From NCBI RefSeq assembly GCF_014217565.1, contig NZ_CP043661.1, positions 7,874,001 through 7,938,000 of the forward strand: a DNA stretch of 64,000 nucleotides. The letters run 5' to 3'. The stretch is from Kribbella qitaiheensis (GTDB lineage: Bacteria > Actinomycetota > Actinomycetes > Propionibacteriales > Kribbellaceae). This document shows, piece by piece, positions 17,624-26,882 of the stretch. The position numbers and the translations under genes were made by a program. The notes under the pieces were generated by a model. That model was not told the DNA's origin and made no database searches. It was given only the letters and a program-made list of their open reading frames with translations. Every line of letters starts with the position of its first letter. Position 1 is the stretch's first letter.

Positions 17624-17680
17624 CCTTGTGCACCAGTTGAGCACGGCCACCGCGGGGGAATGCTCAACTGGTGCTCAAAG
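17624..17680. repeat. Dispersed palindrome, copy C
   Basis: Left arm TTGTGCACCAGTTGAGCA (17626-17643) matches the complement of TGCTCAACTGGTGCTCAA (17661-17678) at all but one position. It is the best-paired copy of the family also seen at 14860 and 14941. Confidence 0.85.
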
Positions 17681-17730
17681 ACGCCGAATCGGCGGGGCGA
17701 TCGGTCGGGGCACCCCCGGACCGGGGCTAG

Positions 17731-17820
17731 CCTCACCAAGGCCGGCCTCACCAAGGCCGGCCTCACCAAGGCCGGCCTCACCAAGGCCGGCCTCACCAAG
17801 GCCGGCCTCACCAAGGCCAG
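17731..17820. repeat. 15-bp tandem repeat, six copies
   Basis: Six head-to-tail copies of CCTCACCAAGGCCGG begin at 17731, 17746, 17761, 17776, 17791 and 17806. Only the last differs (CCAG end). The period is a multiple of three and the units are open in one frame (LTKAG), but there is no start or gene context to support coding. Confidence 0.95.
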
Positions 17821-18045
17821 CGCGAACGCGGGTCGGCCAGCGGCCCGATCGAGGAGCCGGCGGATGCCTGAGCCTTTGCGACTCCTGCAGGTAGGCGCCG
17901 GCGGCATGGGCTAACGGACCGCACCCGGCGCCGGCGGGTCACACCTCCCCGCCGGATCCGGGGTAGCTGCGCCCCCACAGCTTGACTCCAAGCTCTGGGA
18001 TGTCTCCGTCGCTGCTAAGGCTCGGAGGTGCGGCCGGGTGGGCGA

Positions 18046-18597
18046 TCAGGCCGACGGGCCGCCGTGTAGTGCGCGGAAGTCGTCGAGGGTGCCTCGGTAG
18101 TACTCCAGGTCGTCGACCAGTTTGTCCCGCTCGAACAGCGCGGGCTGCTGCTGGTACGTCTGCCGCCCCAGCTCCGACCACAGGACCTCGGCCGGGATCG
18201 CGTCGGCGTTCTCGGGGAGGAACTTGACCGCCTCTGTCAGCGCGTCCGCGGCGAACATCCAGTTCAGTTCGATGCTTCGGCGCTCCGACTCGGGGCCGTT
18301 GTCGTAGGCCAGGTCGAGGTCGAGCGCCCGCCGCGCGTACGTCGTTGCCACCAACACCCACTGCCCGGCGTCGACCAACTGCGACGTACCGAGCCCGAAC
18401 CGCGCGCCCACCTGACGAGCCGCCTGCTCCGAGGCGTACGGGACCTCGATGTCGTAGCCCCGCACGCTCAGGGTCCAGGTCTCGGCCCCTTCGGCCAACT
18501 CCTCAGCAGCGTCAGCGGCAGCCGCGTCCGGCGCGTCCGCGGCGGCCATCACGCTCGAATAGACGTGCGCCTCGGCCAGGGTCCGTGCGGTAAGCAT
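18046..18597 (-). CDS. Hypothetical acidic protein, paralogue of the next gene
   Basis: A 183-residue acidic, soluble-looking protein with an Ala/Asp-rich region at ~18-40. It shares a plan with the gene upstream: an opening EAHVY segment (EAHLY there), a central DAGQW (present in both), an AVKFLPENADAIP segment (VVKFIPAGEHAVP there), then a tail around E-x-G-R (ELGRQTYQQQPALFERDKL). The genes therefore arose by duplication. Its ATG overlaps the upstream stop by one base (TGATG). As third gene of the giant-protein operon it may be a chaperone, adaptor or immunity factor for that protein; this is inference only. Confidence 0.8.
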   Translation of the reverse strand: MLTARTLAEAHVYSSVMAAADAPDAAAADAAEELAEGAETWTLSVRGYDIEVPYASEQAARQVGARFGLGTSQLVDAGQWVLVATTYARRALDLDLAYDNGPESERRSIELNWMFAADALTEAVKFLPENADAIPAEVLWSELGRQTYQQQPALFERDKLVDDLEYYRGTLDDFRALHGGPSA

Positions 18598-19124
18598 CAG
18601 GCATCTCCTCGAGCTGGGTAGCGGTAGCTGTCGCGAACCACGAGCAATCGTTCCAGCCGGAACCTACCCGGTTCCTCGGCCCGTATCCGCGACCCCTCGT
18701 CCGTCCAGAACGCGTCGTCGGGCACCGCGTGCTCACCCGCGGGGATGAACTTCACCACCTCATCGACCGCAGCCTGCGCCAGAGCAAGCCGCCGCTCCGC
18801 TTCCACCGGGTCGTCCACCGGCACATCCCCGGCAGCGTAGTCGGCGATCTCCAGCCATTGACCGGCATCGAAGATCTCGGACGGTTCCGCGCCCCCGAAC
18901 TGAGGAAACGGCCCCGGCGGTGTCTCCACCGCCGGCACCCCGAACAGAAACTCCCGCCCGATCCCACAACCAGGACACGCCCCGACGTAGCTCGTGGCCA
19001 GCGAGCCGTCGACCGAAGTCAGCCCCTCGCTCCACTCGCTCGTCAACGCGCCGCAGTCCTCGCAAGGCGTCAGCTCGACGTACAGATGTGCCTCGTCGGT
19101 CGTACGAGCTACCGCGAACGCCAT
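18597..19124 (-). CDS. Hypothetical protein with a Cys-pair motif, paralogue of the next gene
   Basis: A 175-residue protein starting at ATG 19124, preceded by AAGGGAACGG. Residues ~20-50 carry two cysteine pairs, CEDCGAL and CPGCGIG, which look like a small zinc ribbon absent from its downstream paralogue. The C-terminal half (DAGQWLEIADYA, VVKFIPAGEHAVPDDAFW) matches the paralogue. It begins 10 bases after the giant gene stops, so it is co-transcribed with it. I do not recognise a named family. Confidence 0.8.
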   Translation of the reverse strand: MAFAVARTTDEAHLYVELTPCEDCGALTSEWSEGLTSVDGSLATSYVGACPGCGIGREFLFGVPAVETPPGPFPQFGGAEPSEIFDAGQWLEIADYAAGDVPVDDPVEAERRLALAQAAVDEVVKFIPAGEHAVPDDAFWTDEGSRIRAEEPGRFRLERLLVVRDSYRYPARGDA

Positions 19125-19134
19125 ACCGTTCCCT

Positions 19135-22100
19135 TCACGTGGAGATCTGCATACCCTGGTTGGCCGTGCTGGTCTGCACCTGACGCCGCGCGCCATCGCC
19201 CGTACTACGCCCCGCCGCGGCCCGGGCAGCAAGAGAATGATCCAGCTCGGTCAGTACTGCGGCAGGCACCCCCTCCTGCTGCAGCGCCTCCGAGACGGCC
19301 CCGCTGAAGTGCTTGGTCCGCTCGGTCGTGTTGAACAACTGCTGCAGATCGACCCGTCCTTCGGCCAGCTGAGCCATCCGCGGATGCAGCGTCGCGAAGG
19401 CCGCACCAAAACCGCCGTCGTTCAGACCGCGCATCGTGCCGTCCGGCTTCGCCTGGTAGGTGCGCTCCTGCCCGTCCTGCTGCTTGATCGTCACCTGGAC
19501 CGTGGTCTCGTCCTTCCGCGCCTCCGCCAGCGCGTCCAGCATCGGCTGGTACGGGTGGTACTCCGGCTGGCCGGCCTCGTTCTCGGTGTGGTCGAACGCG
19601 TACTGATGACGCCCGGCCAACTGCGGATCGAGACCCTCCAGCGCCTCGGACAGCGAGGAGCCTGTCTCCATCCGCTCCCGCATCTCCAGGTACTGGTGCT
19701 CGAACATCGTCAGATAGGCCCCGCCGGTCGCGACCTGGCTCATCGAGTCGGACTTCTTCAGCTTCTCGTCACGGCCGCGCGTCAGCTTCGAACGCTCGAA
19801 GGAAAGGTCGTAGTCGACCCGCACCCGGACCGTCACCAGGGTGCCTTCCTCGAACCTGCTCAGCTCGTTGCGGCCCCCGGTGGTGTCGGAGTCGGTGTAC
19901 GAGGCCTGCTCGCCGACCGACACCCCACCCTTGACGTCCAGCGCACCGAAGCCACTACCACCCGACGCGCTCGCCGGAACCCATTGGTTGCCGGTCGCCG
20001 ACGTCTTGGCCGTGCGCTGGATCCGGTCGACCACACCGAGCTGCCCCTTCTCGATCGGATTGCCGACGAGCTGCAGGTCGGACACCCGCGCGGTCACTCG
20101 TACGTCGACCACCTGGCTGCCGTGACCGGGCACGGGCAGCCGGACCATCTTGTGGCCTTCATCGCTGGCCATCCGGTGGAAGGACGCACTCCGGACCGAC
20201 GCGGACAGCTGGTTCTCCAGCTCGGTGCGGTGCATCCGGACGCCGTTGACGGACAGCATGTCGCGCCCGGCCAGCCGCTCGGCGATCGTGTTGAACAGCT
20301 TGTCCGTCTCCGGTTCGCCTAGTAGATAAGGGCGAGTGCCCTCGACGAAGTACGACGCGGGTAGCACCACCTCGCGATGGTCCTGCCGCTCCTTGGCCAT
20401 CGGCGGAGTGGGTGGGCCGTTCAGCACCGCGGTCGGCACGAGCTGGGTCATCCGGCCGGACAACAGCTCCGCGCCGTAGCCGCCCCGGTTGTCGGACACA
20501 GCCCGATCAGCGTTGCGGCGCAAGATGCCCCTCGTATTGCCGCCGGCGACCGGCAGCCGCTCGACCTCGACGAGCAGGTGCATCTGCCGCTCGACCCGGG
20601 TGGTCTTGCCGTGCAGCATGCGCTGCAGCATCGTCGACTGCTCAGCGCTGGACGCCGAACTCGTCCGGCTCTGGTCGGTGCTCACCCCGATGTTGCCGCC
20701 GACGGCCTCGTTGCCTGCGGCACCGGTGTTGAAGGAATGACTGGTGCTGTGGGTCCGGCTGCGGCTGATGTCCTCGTAGTCGTAACCCTGGATGATGCTG
20801 ATCGCGCTCTCCTCGGAGCCATCGCTGACCACCGGCCCGCTGAAGACCGCGCGAACCCGGACCCGGAGAATCTCCGGCGGCCCGGTGCCGGACGTCCGCA
20901 CCGGGTACTCCTTGACGAAGCCGCGCGGGTCCAGCATGTCGTCGAGGTGACCCCGCCAGCGTTTGCCGGCCAGATCGCCGTACAGACTCTCGGACAGGAT
21001 CGGGTCCTTCTCGAAGCGGCCCGGCGCAGCCTGTTCGAGCGCGGACTTCACCGCGCCGTGTACGTCGAGAACCGAGCCCGCCTCGTTCGTGAACTCAGTC
21101 TTCTCGACCAGAGCCGCGCCCATCATCGTGTTGTAGTGCTCGGGCAGCGAGACCTCGGTGCTTTTCTCGACCACCTCGTCGGCAGTGTCGAGGGTGTTCT
21201 CCAGCTCCGCCTCAGGGGTGCCGGCGGCAGCCTCGCCCATGCCGGCGACCTCTCGCATCTTGGTAGCGAGCTGCTCACGGGTGTGGGTTCCAGCCAGGCC
21301 CTCGGTGACGCCGGACTTCTCCGACTCGTAGCGACGGACGAAGGCAGCCGCGGTACGGCGATCCATGGTGAGGTCGTCGTTGAGGAACCGCTCGGCGGCG
21401 TCGGCCACCTGGTGCAGCGGCAGATCGAGTTCTCGCCGCCCGTACATCCGCAGGGCGTCGCGCTCCGGCAGCGTGAACAGCATGGTGCCGTCATCGAGCT
21501 TGATCTGCCGCGGTTTCGCCGACTCCCCGTCAGCCACCTCGGCGGTGAAATTCAGGTCGGCCTTGAAGACGTAGTGCTGGCCGATCTCGATCCGCAGCCG
21601 TTCCCAGCCCCAGATCTGGGTCTCGCTGCGGGACCGCGACTCGCTGCCGCTGCGGCTCCAACCCGCCGACCCGCCGATCGCGCTGCCGTCGGCACCAGCC
21701 ACGCCGCTGCCGCCCGAAATTCCCGCGGTGTTTCCGGTCGAGCTCCCATCGGTGTTGCTGTAGCTGCCGAGCGTCAGGTTGATGTCGCCGGTGACCTGGT
21801 GGGTCGCGCGCAGGAAGACATGGTTCTCCACCTTCCCGGTCAGCGCCACGGTCGCCCGCCGGGGGCGAAGTCCCTGCTGGGCGATTGCCTGCGCGGGTGA
21901 ACTCGGCGCCGGGCTGAGGCCGATCCTGGTCCGGTACTCCGCGGTCTTCCACTCCGGGTGAGCGATCAGGCTCCTGGCACTCAGGAACGCCGCAAGGTGG
22001 TGGTAGCCAGGCCCGTCCGGCCGGGACGCGGCCGGGAGCGCCGCCTGGATCTTCGCCATCGGGTCGCCGACATCGAGATGCAGGAGCTTCGCCTGCTCGA

Positions 22101-25100
22101 GCACGGCCTCACTGGTCTGCCCGTTGAACGGAGTGGCCGGCGGAACGTCCTTCTGCTTGAGCATCTCGCTGTCCAGCACCACCGAGGCGCTGCCGTCCAC
22201 CTCGACGAGCGGGTCACTGTCACCGGCTGCGGTGACCTCGGTCACCACCAGGGTGTGCGGTACGTCGAAGACCGCGACCGGCGCAGTGCTCTCCACCAGG
22301 GCAACCTGGTTGACCGTGCCGCCGGTGGCCCAGTTCATGAACCGGCCGAGCGAAGCCCGCCCGTAGCTTGGACCGATTTGCGGCGTCTGCCCGGCATGCC
22401 CTGTGGCCGGGTTGTTGCTGAGGCCGAACCTGACGCTCCACGGCAGCCCCTTGGACCGCCCACCCGAGCGCCCGGAGGTCCTGGACGCGATGTCCAGGTT
22501 CACCACCGCCTGGGAGTCGGTGACCCCGAGACAGATGGCCTCATCGGACCGCTGATGCAGACCGATCCGGAAAGTCCTGTACTCCGGCGCATGTCCGGCG
22601 CTGTGTTTCACCAGGACGAGCGGAAGGCCGCCCTGTGCGGCCTGGTCGTAGCCGGTCTCCAGCCGCAGCGCAGAGAGGTGCTGGCTGAGCCGCTCGTAGT
22701 TCTGCAGCTGGCTGGCTCGCAGCAGTGGGTCCTCGGGCAACGCATCCAGCTGGGGCCGGCCATGCTCATCGAGCGGCGGCAGCAGCTTCTGCGCGCTGAG
22801 CGCGCGGGCAGTGGCGGCGAGCGCTTTGTCCGCACCCGTGACGTGTTGAACCAGAGCCGGCCCGGCGCCGCGCATCTGCCCCTTCTTGTCTCCCAGCCAG
22901 TCCGCGAGCTTGAGGTCTTCCTCAGTCGGCTCAGTCGGCTGAGGATCGCCACGCAGCAAGGTACGTCCCAGCTTGTCCTCCATCGGCTGGCCGTCAGGCT
23001 TAAGCACGATGGCGGCCTTGTCGACCGGAAGCCCGTACCGGTAGGCGTCGTTCTCCGGGATCCGCAGCAGCGCGCTGCCCTCGCCGTTCTCGGTGAACTT
23101 GGCCTTGCTACCGACCTTGTGCACGGTCACCGTGTGCTTGAGCGTCATCCGGTAGCCCTGGGTCGGGCCGACGTAGCGCTGCACGCTCGGGTGGATCGCC
23201 ACGCCGCCCGCGCTCATGCTGTCGCTGCGGGACGTACTCCGCCCGGCCTTCGCGCTCGGACCGAAGTCGATGCTCGTCGAGTAGACGTCCGACAACGCGT
23301 CGCCCGCATAGCCCATCGTCAGCGCGGCCGAGCTGTTCGCGCTGAAGCCTTCGTTGCCGGTGGCACCCGAAAAGCCGACCCGCAGCCGCTCCTGCCAATG
23401 CTCGTTACTGGTCTCACCGACCAGCTCGACCTTCTCCCAGCCGACCTCGGTCTCCACCTGCGCGTACGCGACGGGCTCGCCGCCGCTGTAGATCAACCGG
23501 CCGATCCCGCCGGGTTTGGTGGCCTCGTCCAGCCTGCTGGGCAGTTCCTCGGTGATCAGGTTCCGGATCTGGTCGTGCGCGACCCGGTCCAGCACGTTGA
23601 GCCGCTCGCGGGTGCCGCGAACCGTCTTGTCCACGAGTTCGCCGAGACCACGCACGTCCGTCGCCACGTGCTCCGGCAACGCCGGGTCGCGGTCCGCGCC
23701 GATGGTGACGGTGTCCTGCGGGGGATCGACCACGTACGCCGCCGACAGCCACATCTTGAGCGAGTCGGAGTCGCGCGGCCCGGAGTGGTCCACCCGCCCG
23801 GCCGGCGACCAGTCCGCCACCGCGGAGGTCCGGACGTCGACCTCCCAGCCCGCGTCGCCCTCGAACAGCTGCGACTCGCCCCGGTTGTCCTCGACCGCTC
23901 CACCCAGCGCGTACTCCGTCGCCGCCGTGGTCACCGAACGGCTCCGGCCGAACGCGAACTCGTAGCCGGGGGCAACGACCTTGGCGGCCGCCGTGACCGG
24001 ATCGGTGGCCGGCATCATCGCCATCAGCGTCTTCAGGCTGAACCCGCCGTTGCGGCCGAAGGTCCCGGTCGAGGTCCCCGAAACGCCGTGGCCGCCTTGT
24101 TCCAGCTGGCCGACCATCAGTTCGGCCAGCTTCACGTCCGGATCCAGTACTTCGGCAAGCTCGCCGGGCTGCAACTTCAACCGGACCTGGGCCAGCTGGC
24201 GGACGTCGTCCGAAGGATCGCCTCCGAGCGGCAGCACCAGCCCGTCCGGCGACATCACCCGGCGGAACTCGGCCCGTAGGGTCCGGTGCAGCATCTCCGT
24301 GGTGAAGCGATGCGGAATCTTCTTGGCCTCGAGCATCTGGTTGAGATGCGAGGTCAGCGCGGTCAGATGTGGCAGCCGCCCGGTCGCAGCCCCGCTGTGC
24401 AGGACATCCCTGCGTGGCAGGGCCTTGGCGAGACTGGTCTGGTACGCCTCGGTCTGGGCCGCGGCCGCCTCCGACAAGGGCAATACATCCGCGATCGACT
24501 TGCGCGGGTCCGCGACGACCGCGTCCAGTTCATTGCCTAGCGCAACATAAGCCGCCTTGGCTTTGCCGGCCTCAGTGGCGGCGGCCCGGAAATGCGCCGC
24601 CTGCTCGGTGTGTCGCCGCGCCTTGCCGTCGGCGGCCGACGCCTCAACGAGCAACTTACGAGCCCGCTCCGGCGCGCCTTGGTCATTCTTGGCCGACTCG
24701 TCGCCGGCCTTCTCCGTCTTCTCACCGGCCTCCAGAGTTGCGGCGGCGGCGCTGGCCTCCTTGGCGGTAACGCGTCCGGTGAGGTCGGCGACCGTGCGGT
24801 CCAGCGTCGCGATCTCGACGTTGACGCGCTCGCGAAGGTGAGCCGGCGTGTTCGGTGCCGCAGTCACCGCAGGTGTCGTCATCCCGGCCGACGCGACAAC
24901 CGGTACTACGTTGGCGCCCGACTCCCACGGCAGCGCCGGGGGAGTGCCGCCCCGCCTGCCGATCGTGGTGGCCAGGCCGCGCAGATCCCGCTCGAGCCCT
25001 TCGACGCTCTGCGGACCGCTGACCTGACCGGTCGAGGCGACCTGGCCGCGAGCTTCGCGCCAGTTCCTGGTGAGCAGCCGGAACTCGTCGTACTGGCCGG

Positions 25101-26133
25101 CCAGCCGACGATCGCGCCCTTCCCGCTTGAAGGCGGAGCGGACCCGGTCGGCGAATCCCCGCGGCCTGTTCCGGCCGACCTCCTGCTGGATCCGGCTGAA
25201 CTGGCTGACCCAGATCCGGGCCAGTTGCGCATCGTCCACGCGCGCGGCGACCCGTAATACGTGGGGGTCGTTGGCGCTGCCCGAGCGAACATCGGCCGCG
25301 GCAACCCGGGCATAGCCGGGGTCGGCGATCTCCACCCGCACGTGCTGCTTGCCGTGTGCGGCGGTCTCGAACACTGCCAGCTTCGGTAGGTCCAGCGAGG
25401 TCGGTGTCGCGGTGATGCTGCCGCCGAGGTCAGACGGCTGCACCTGGCTGAGCGCCCGTAGTACTGCGTCGTCGGTGAGATCAGATTGCGCAGAGGGTCG
25501 GCCAGTGGCCACCAGGCCGGTCCTGCGCTGCTCTGGCGCAGTGGTGAGCGCCACGCGCCGGTACCCGACCGTGTTGCGATGCCGCCCGCTGCCTGTACGC
25601 CGTACTGCGCTGGGCTGGGTCCGCCGGAGCACCTGTGCCTCGCGGTGGATGTCCCGCGCGGCATCGACCACGTCTGCCGTCTGAGGTCGCCGCTCCCTGG
25701 CAGTCAGCTCCGCCAAGCGGGCTGCGGCCGAGTCTGAGGTATCGGCGCTGCCCTCAAGTACGCCGCGCAGCAGGACCTCCGCCTCCCGGCGACCCCGTGC
25801 GGACAGATCCGGTACGTCGAGAAGTGCGTCGAGCGCGGCAGTGGATCCGTCGGCCGGGACCCTGCCGCCACGCGCACGGGTGATCTCGGCGCCCAGCAGA
25901 GCGGTCGCCTCGGCGAGGATGCGGTCGTCGGAAGCCTGGTCGGCCGCCCGCGCGGTCAACCGCTCGACCAGCCGGCCCATCGCCTCGGCGCCGAGGACAT
26001 CGCGATCGCCGGTCAGCCTCACGCCGCCGTCCTTGAGCAACAGCGCCTCGGGCGCGACGACACCGAGTGCCGTCCCCAGCGCCGCGTGAGCGCGATCAGC
26101 CGGTTCGACGGCGGGAATCACGGGAGTTGTCAC
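19135..26133 (-). CDS. Giant multi-module protein with Gly/Ser-rich beta repeats
   Basis: About 2,332 residues from GTG 26133 (a TTG at 26229 is possible but less likely); CAGGGG precedes it. No signal peptide is visible. The N-terminal ~420 residues are mixed helical, and ~430-580 are Ala/Glu/Lys-rich and probably coiled coil. From ~680 on there are at least six related modules, at about 680-770, 913-1008, 1218-1318, 1433-1534, 1753-1858 and 2008-2113. In each a Gly/Ser/Thr-rich stretch with SRS-type motifs is followed by a strand such as WEVDVRTS, RLRIEIG or VTVRVRVDYDL. Two modules are followed by P-E-x-D-A (RIPENDAYRYG, TLPERDALRMYG). Such alternating Ser/Thr/Gly hairpins resemble pore-forming beta segments, but no enzyme domain or known family is recognised. 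Confidence 0.85.
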   Translation of the reverse strand: MTTPVIPAVEPADRAHAALGTALGVVAPEALLLKDGGVRLTGDRDVLGAEAMGRLVERLTARAADQASDDRILAEATALLGAEITRARGGRVPADGSTAALDALLDVPDLSARGRREAEVLLRGVLEGSADTSDSAAARLAELTARERRPQTADVVDAARDIHREAQVLRRTQPSAVRRTGSGRHRNTVGYRRVALTTAPEQRRTGLVATGRPSAQSDLTDDAVLRALSQVQPSDLGGSITATPTSLDLPKLAVFETAAHGKQHVRVEIADPGYARVAAADVRSGSANDPHVLRVAARVDDAQLARIWVSQFSRIQQEVGRNRPRGFADRVRSAFKREGRDRRLAGQYDEFRLLTRNWREARGQVASTGQVSGPQSVEGLERDLRGLATTIGRRGGTPPALPWESGANVVPVVASAGMTTPAVTAAPNTPAHLRERVNVEIATLDRTVADLTGRVTAKEASAAAATLEAGEKTEKAGDESAKNDQGAPERARKLLVEASAADGKARRHTEQAAHFRAAATEAGKAKAAYVALGNELDAVVADPRKSIADVLPLSEAAAAQTEAYQTSLAKALPRRDVLHSGAATGRLPHLTALTSHLNQMLEAKKIPHRFTTEMLHRTLRAEFRRVMSPDGLVLPLGGDPSDDVRQLAQVRLKLQPGELAEVLDPDVKLAELMVGQLEQGGHGVSGTSTGTFGRNGGFSLKTLMAMMPATDPVTAAAKVVAPGYEFAFGRSRSVTTAATEYALGGAVEDNRGESQLFEGDAGWEVDVRTSAVADWSPAGRVDHSGPRDSDSLKMWLSAAYVVDPPQDTVTIGADRDPALPEHVATDVRGLGELVDKTVRGTRERLNVLDRVAHDQIRNLITEELPSRLDEATKPGGIGRLIYSGGEPVAYAQVETEVGWEKVELVGETSNEHWQERLRVGFSGATGNEGFSANSSAALTMGYAGDALSDVYSTSIDFGPSAKAGRSTSRSDSMSAGGVAIHPSVQRYVGPTQGYRMTLKHTVTVHKVGSKAKFTENGEGSALLRIPENDAYRYGLPVDKAAIVLKPDGQPMEDKLGRTLLRGDPQPTEPTEEDLKLADWLGDKKGQMRGAGPALVQHVTGADKALAATARALSAQKLLPPLDEHGRPQLDALPEDPLLRASQLQNYERLSQHLSALRLETGYDQAAQGGLPLVLVKHSAGHAPEYRTFRIGLHQRSDEAICLGVTDSQAVVNLDIASRTSGRSGGRSKGLPWSVRFGLSNNPATGHAGQTPQIGPSYGRASLGRFMNWATGGTVNQVALVESTAPVAVFDVPHTLVVTEVTAAGDSDPLVEVDGSASVVLDSEMLKQKDVPPATPFNGQTSEAVLEQAKLLHLDVGDPMAKIQAALPAASRPDGPGYHHLAAFLSARSLIAHPEWKTAEYRTRIGLSPAPSSPAQAIAQQGLRPRRATVALTGKVENHVFLRATHQVTGDINLTLGSYSNTDGSSTGNTAGISGGSGVAGADGSAIGGSAGWSRSGSESRSRSETQIWGWERLRIEIGQHYVFKADLNFTAEVADGESAKPRQIKLDDGTMLFTLPERDALRMYGRRELDLPLHQVADAAERFLNDDLTMDRRTAAAFVRRYESEKSGVTEGLAGTHTREQLATKMREVAGMGEAAAGTPEAELENTLDTADEVVEKSTEVSLPEHYNTMMGAALVEKTEFTNEAGSVLDVHGAVKSALEQAAPGRFEKDPILSESLYGDLAGKRWRGHLDDMLDPRGFVKEYPVRTSGTGPPEILRVRVRAVFSGPVVSDGSEESAISIIQGYDYEDISRSRTHSTSHSFNTGAAGNEAVGGNIGVSTDQSRTSSASSAEQSTMLQRMLHGKTTRVERQMHLLVEVERLPVAGGNTRGILRRNADRAVSDNRGGYGAELLSGRMTQLVPTAVLNGPPTPPMAKERQDHREVVLPASYFVEGTRPYLLGEPETDKLFNTIAERLAGRDMLSVNGVRMHRTELENQLSASVRSASFHRMASDEGHKMVRLPVPGHGSQVVDVRVTARVSDLQLVGNPIEKGQLGVVDRIQRTAKTSATGNQWVPASASGGSGFGALDVKGGVSVGEQASYTDSDTTGGRNELSRFEEGTLVTVRVRVDYDLSFERSKLTRGRDEKLKKSDSMSQVATGGAYLTMFEHQYLEMRERMETGSSLSEALEGLDPQLAGRHQYAFDHTENEAGQPEYHPYQPMLDALAEARKDETTVQVTIKQQDGQERTYQAKPDGTMRGLNDGGFGAAFATLHPRMAQLAEGRVDLQQLFNTTERTKHFSGAVSEALQQEGVPAAVLTELDHSLAARAAAGRSTGDGARRQVQTSTANQGMQIST

Positions 26134-26281
26134 CAGGCAGCCCCTGTTCGCATCCGGGTCACCGGACAGCCGTTGCAGTCTCGTAGACCGGGACGTTAGC
26201 AAAGCAGGGGTTACCTGCCAGCCACTCAATGCTCGCGATCCGTTAACGATTTACCCCCGGACCGGCTCGTATCATCACGGC
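26134..26281. promoter_or_regulatory. Divergent intergenic region of the giant-protein operon
   Basis: These 148 bases separate the start of the giant gene from the divergent hypothetical gene and must hold promoters for both. I see no clear -35/-10 pair or operator. Confidence 0.35.
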
Positions 26282-26818
26282 ATGAGCGACCGGCTGAGCC
26301 CATCGGAGTGGACCGTCCCGGAGGCGCGGCGGATGGTCGCGCAGCTGCGGCAGGTGGCCGGCAACGAGCTCGAGTACGACGGGATCGAGCTGTTCTCCGC
26401 TCTCTGCGACTACCTCGATCAGCTCTCCGGCGGCGCCGGATTCGACCGTCTCGAGGCCGGGGCGGAGCTGGACTCGCTGGCCCGATTGGTCCAGCGCACC
26501 AGGGGAAGGACGCGGACCGGCGCGGTGGCGCTCGATGACCACGGCGTACCGATCGATCTTGCCGGGGCCGACGCGGATCCGCTCTACGACACCCTTGTCA
26601 GGCTGGATCAACCGGTGAACGCGGCGGTGACATTGGCCGCCGGGCGGCGACTGGCCGCGGAGCTGGCGTCCACGGACGGCTGGCCCGGCGAGGTCGGACG
26701 AGCCTTGCAGGGGCTGTACACCTATCTAGACCAGTTGTACGGCGGGCCGGGGACATTCACCGAGTTGCTCACCCCGGAAGAACGTGCCCTGATCGCTGCT
26801 GGAGCCGCAGGTCGGTAA
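26282..26818 (+). CDS. Hypothetical protein with an internal duplication
   Basis: A 178-residue soluble protein starting at ATG 26282. Its two ends repeat each other: FSALCDYLDQLSGGAGF near residue 40 and LQGLYTYLDQLYGGPGTF near residue 145, both followed by a helix with Leu and Glu (LEAGAELDSL, LLTPEERALI). Between them is RTGAVALDDHGVPIDLAGAD. I do not recognise the family. It diverges from the giant gene and ends 64 bases before the Tad locus, so it could belong to either. Confidence 0.75.
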   Translation: MSDRLSPSEWTVPEARRMVAQLRQVAGNELEYDGIELFSALCDYLDQLSGGAGFDRLEAGAELDSLARLVQRTRGRTRTGAVALDDHGVPIDLAGADADPLYDTLVRLDQPVNAAVTLAAGRRLAAELASTDGWPGEVGRALQGLYTYLDQLYGGPGTFTELLTPEERALIAAGAAGR

Positions 26819-26882
26819 CAGGCTCGCCACGAGCCGGGGCCTGAGGGCGTGGTTGGTACCTCGAGGCCATTACGGTAGGCGC

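Larger units (their letters stand above)
17259..18045. other. Gene-free, repeat-rich interval
   Basis: No gene is supported here. It contains a 24-bp direct repeat pair (CCTGGTTCCCGGGGTGCGGG, at 17355 and 17379), short direct repeats of CCGGCAGCGGACGAAA near 17490-17530, a palindrome of the dispersed family (17624-17680) and a 15-bp minisatellite (17731-17820). Confidence 0.75.

Noticed and set aside
18046..26818. Type VII (ESX/WXG100) secretion genes around the giant protein
   Set aside because: No WXG100 protein, EccC-type ATPase or mycosin is visible nearby.
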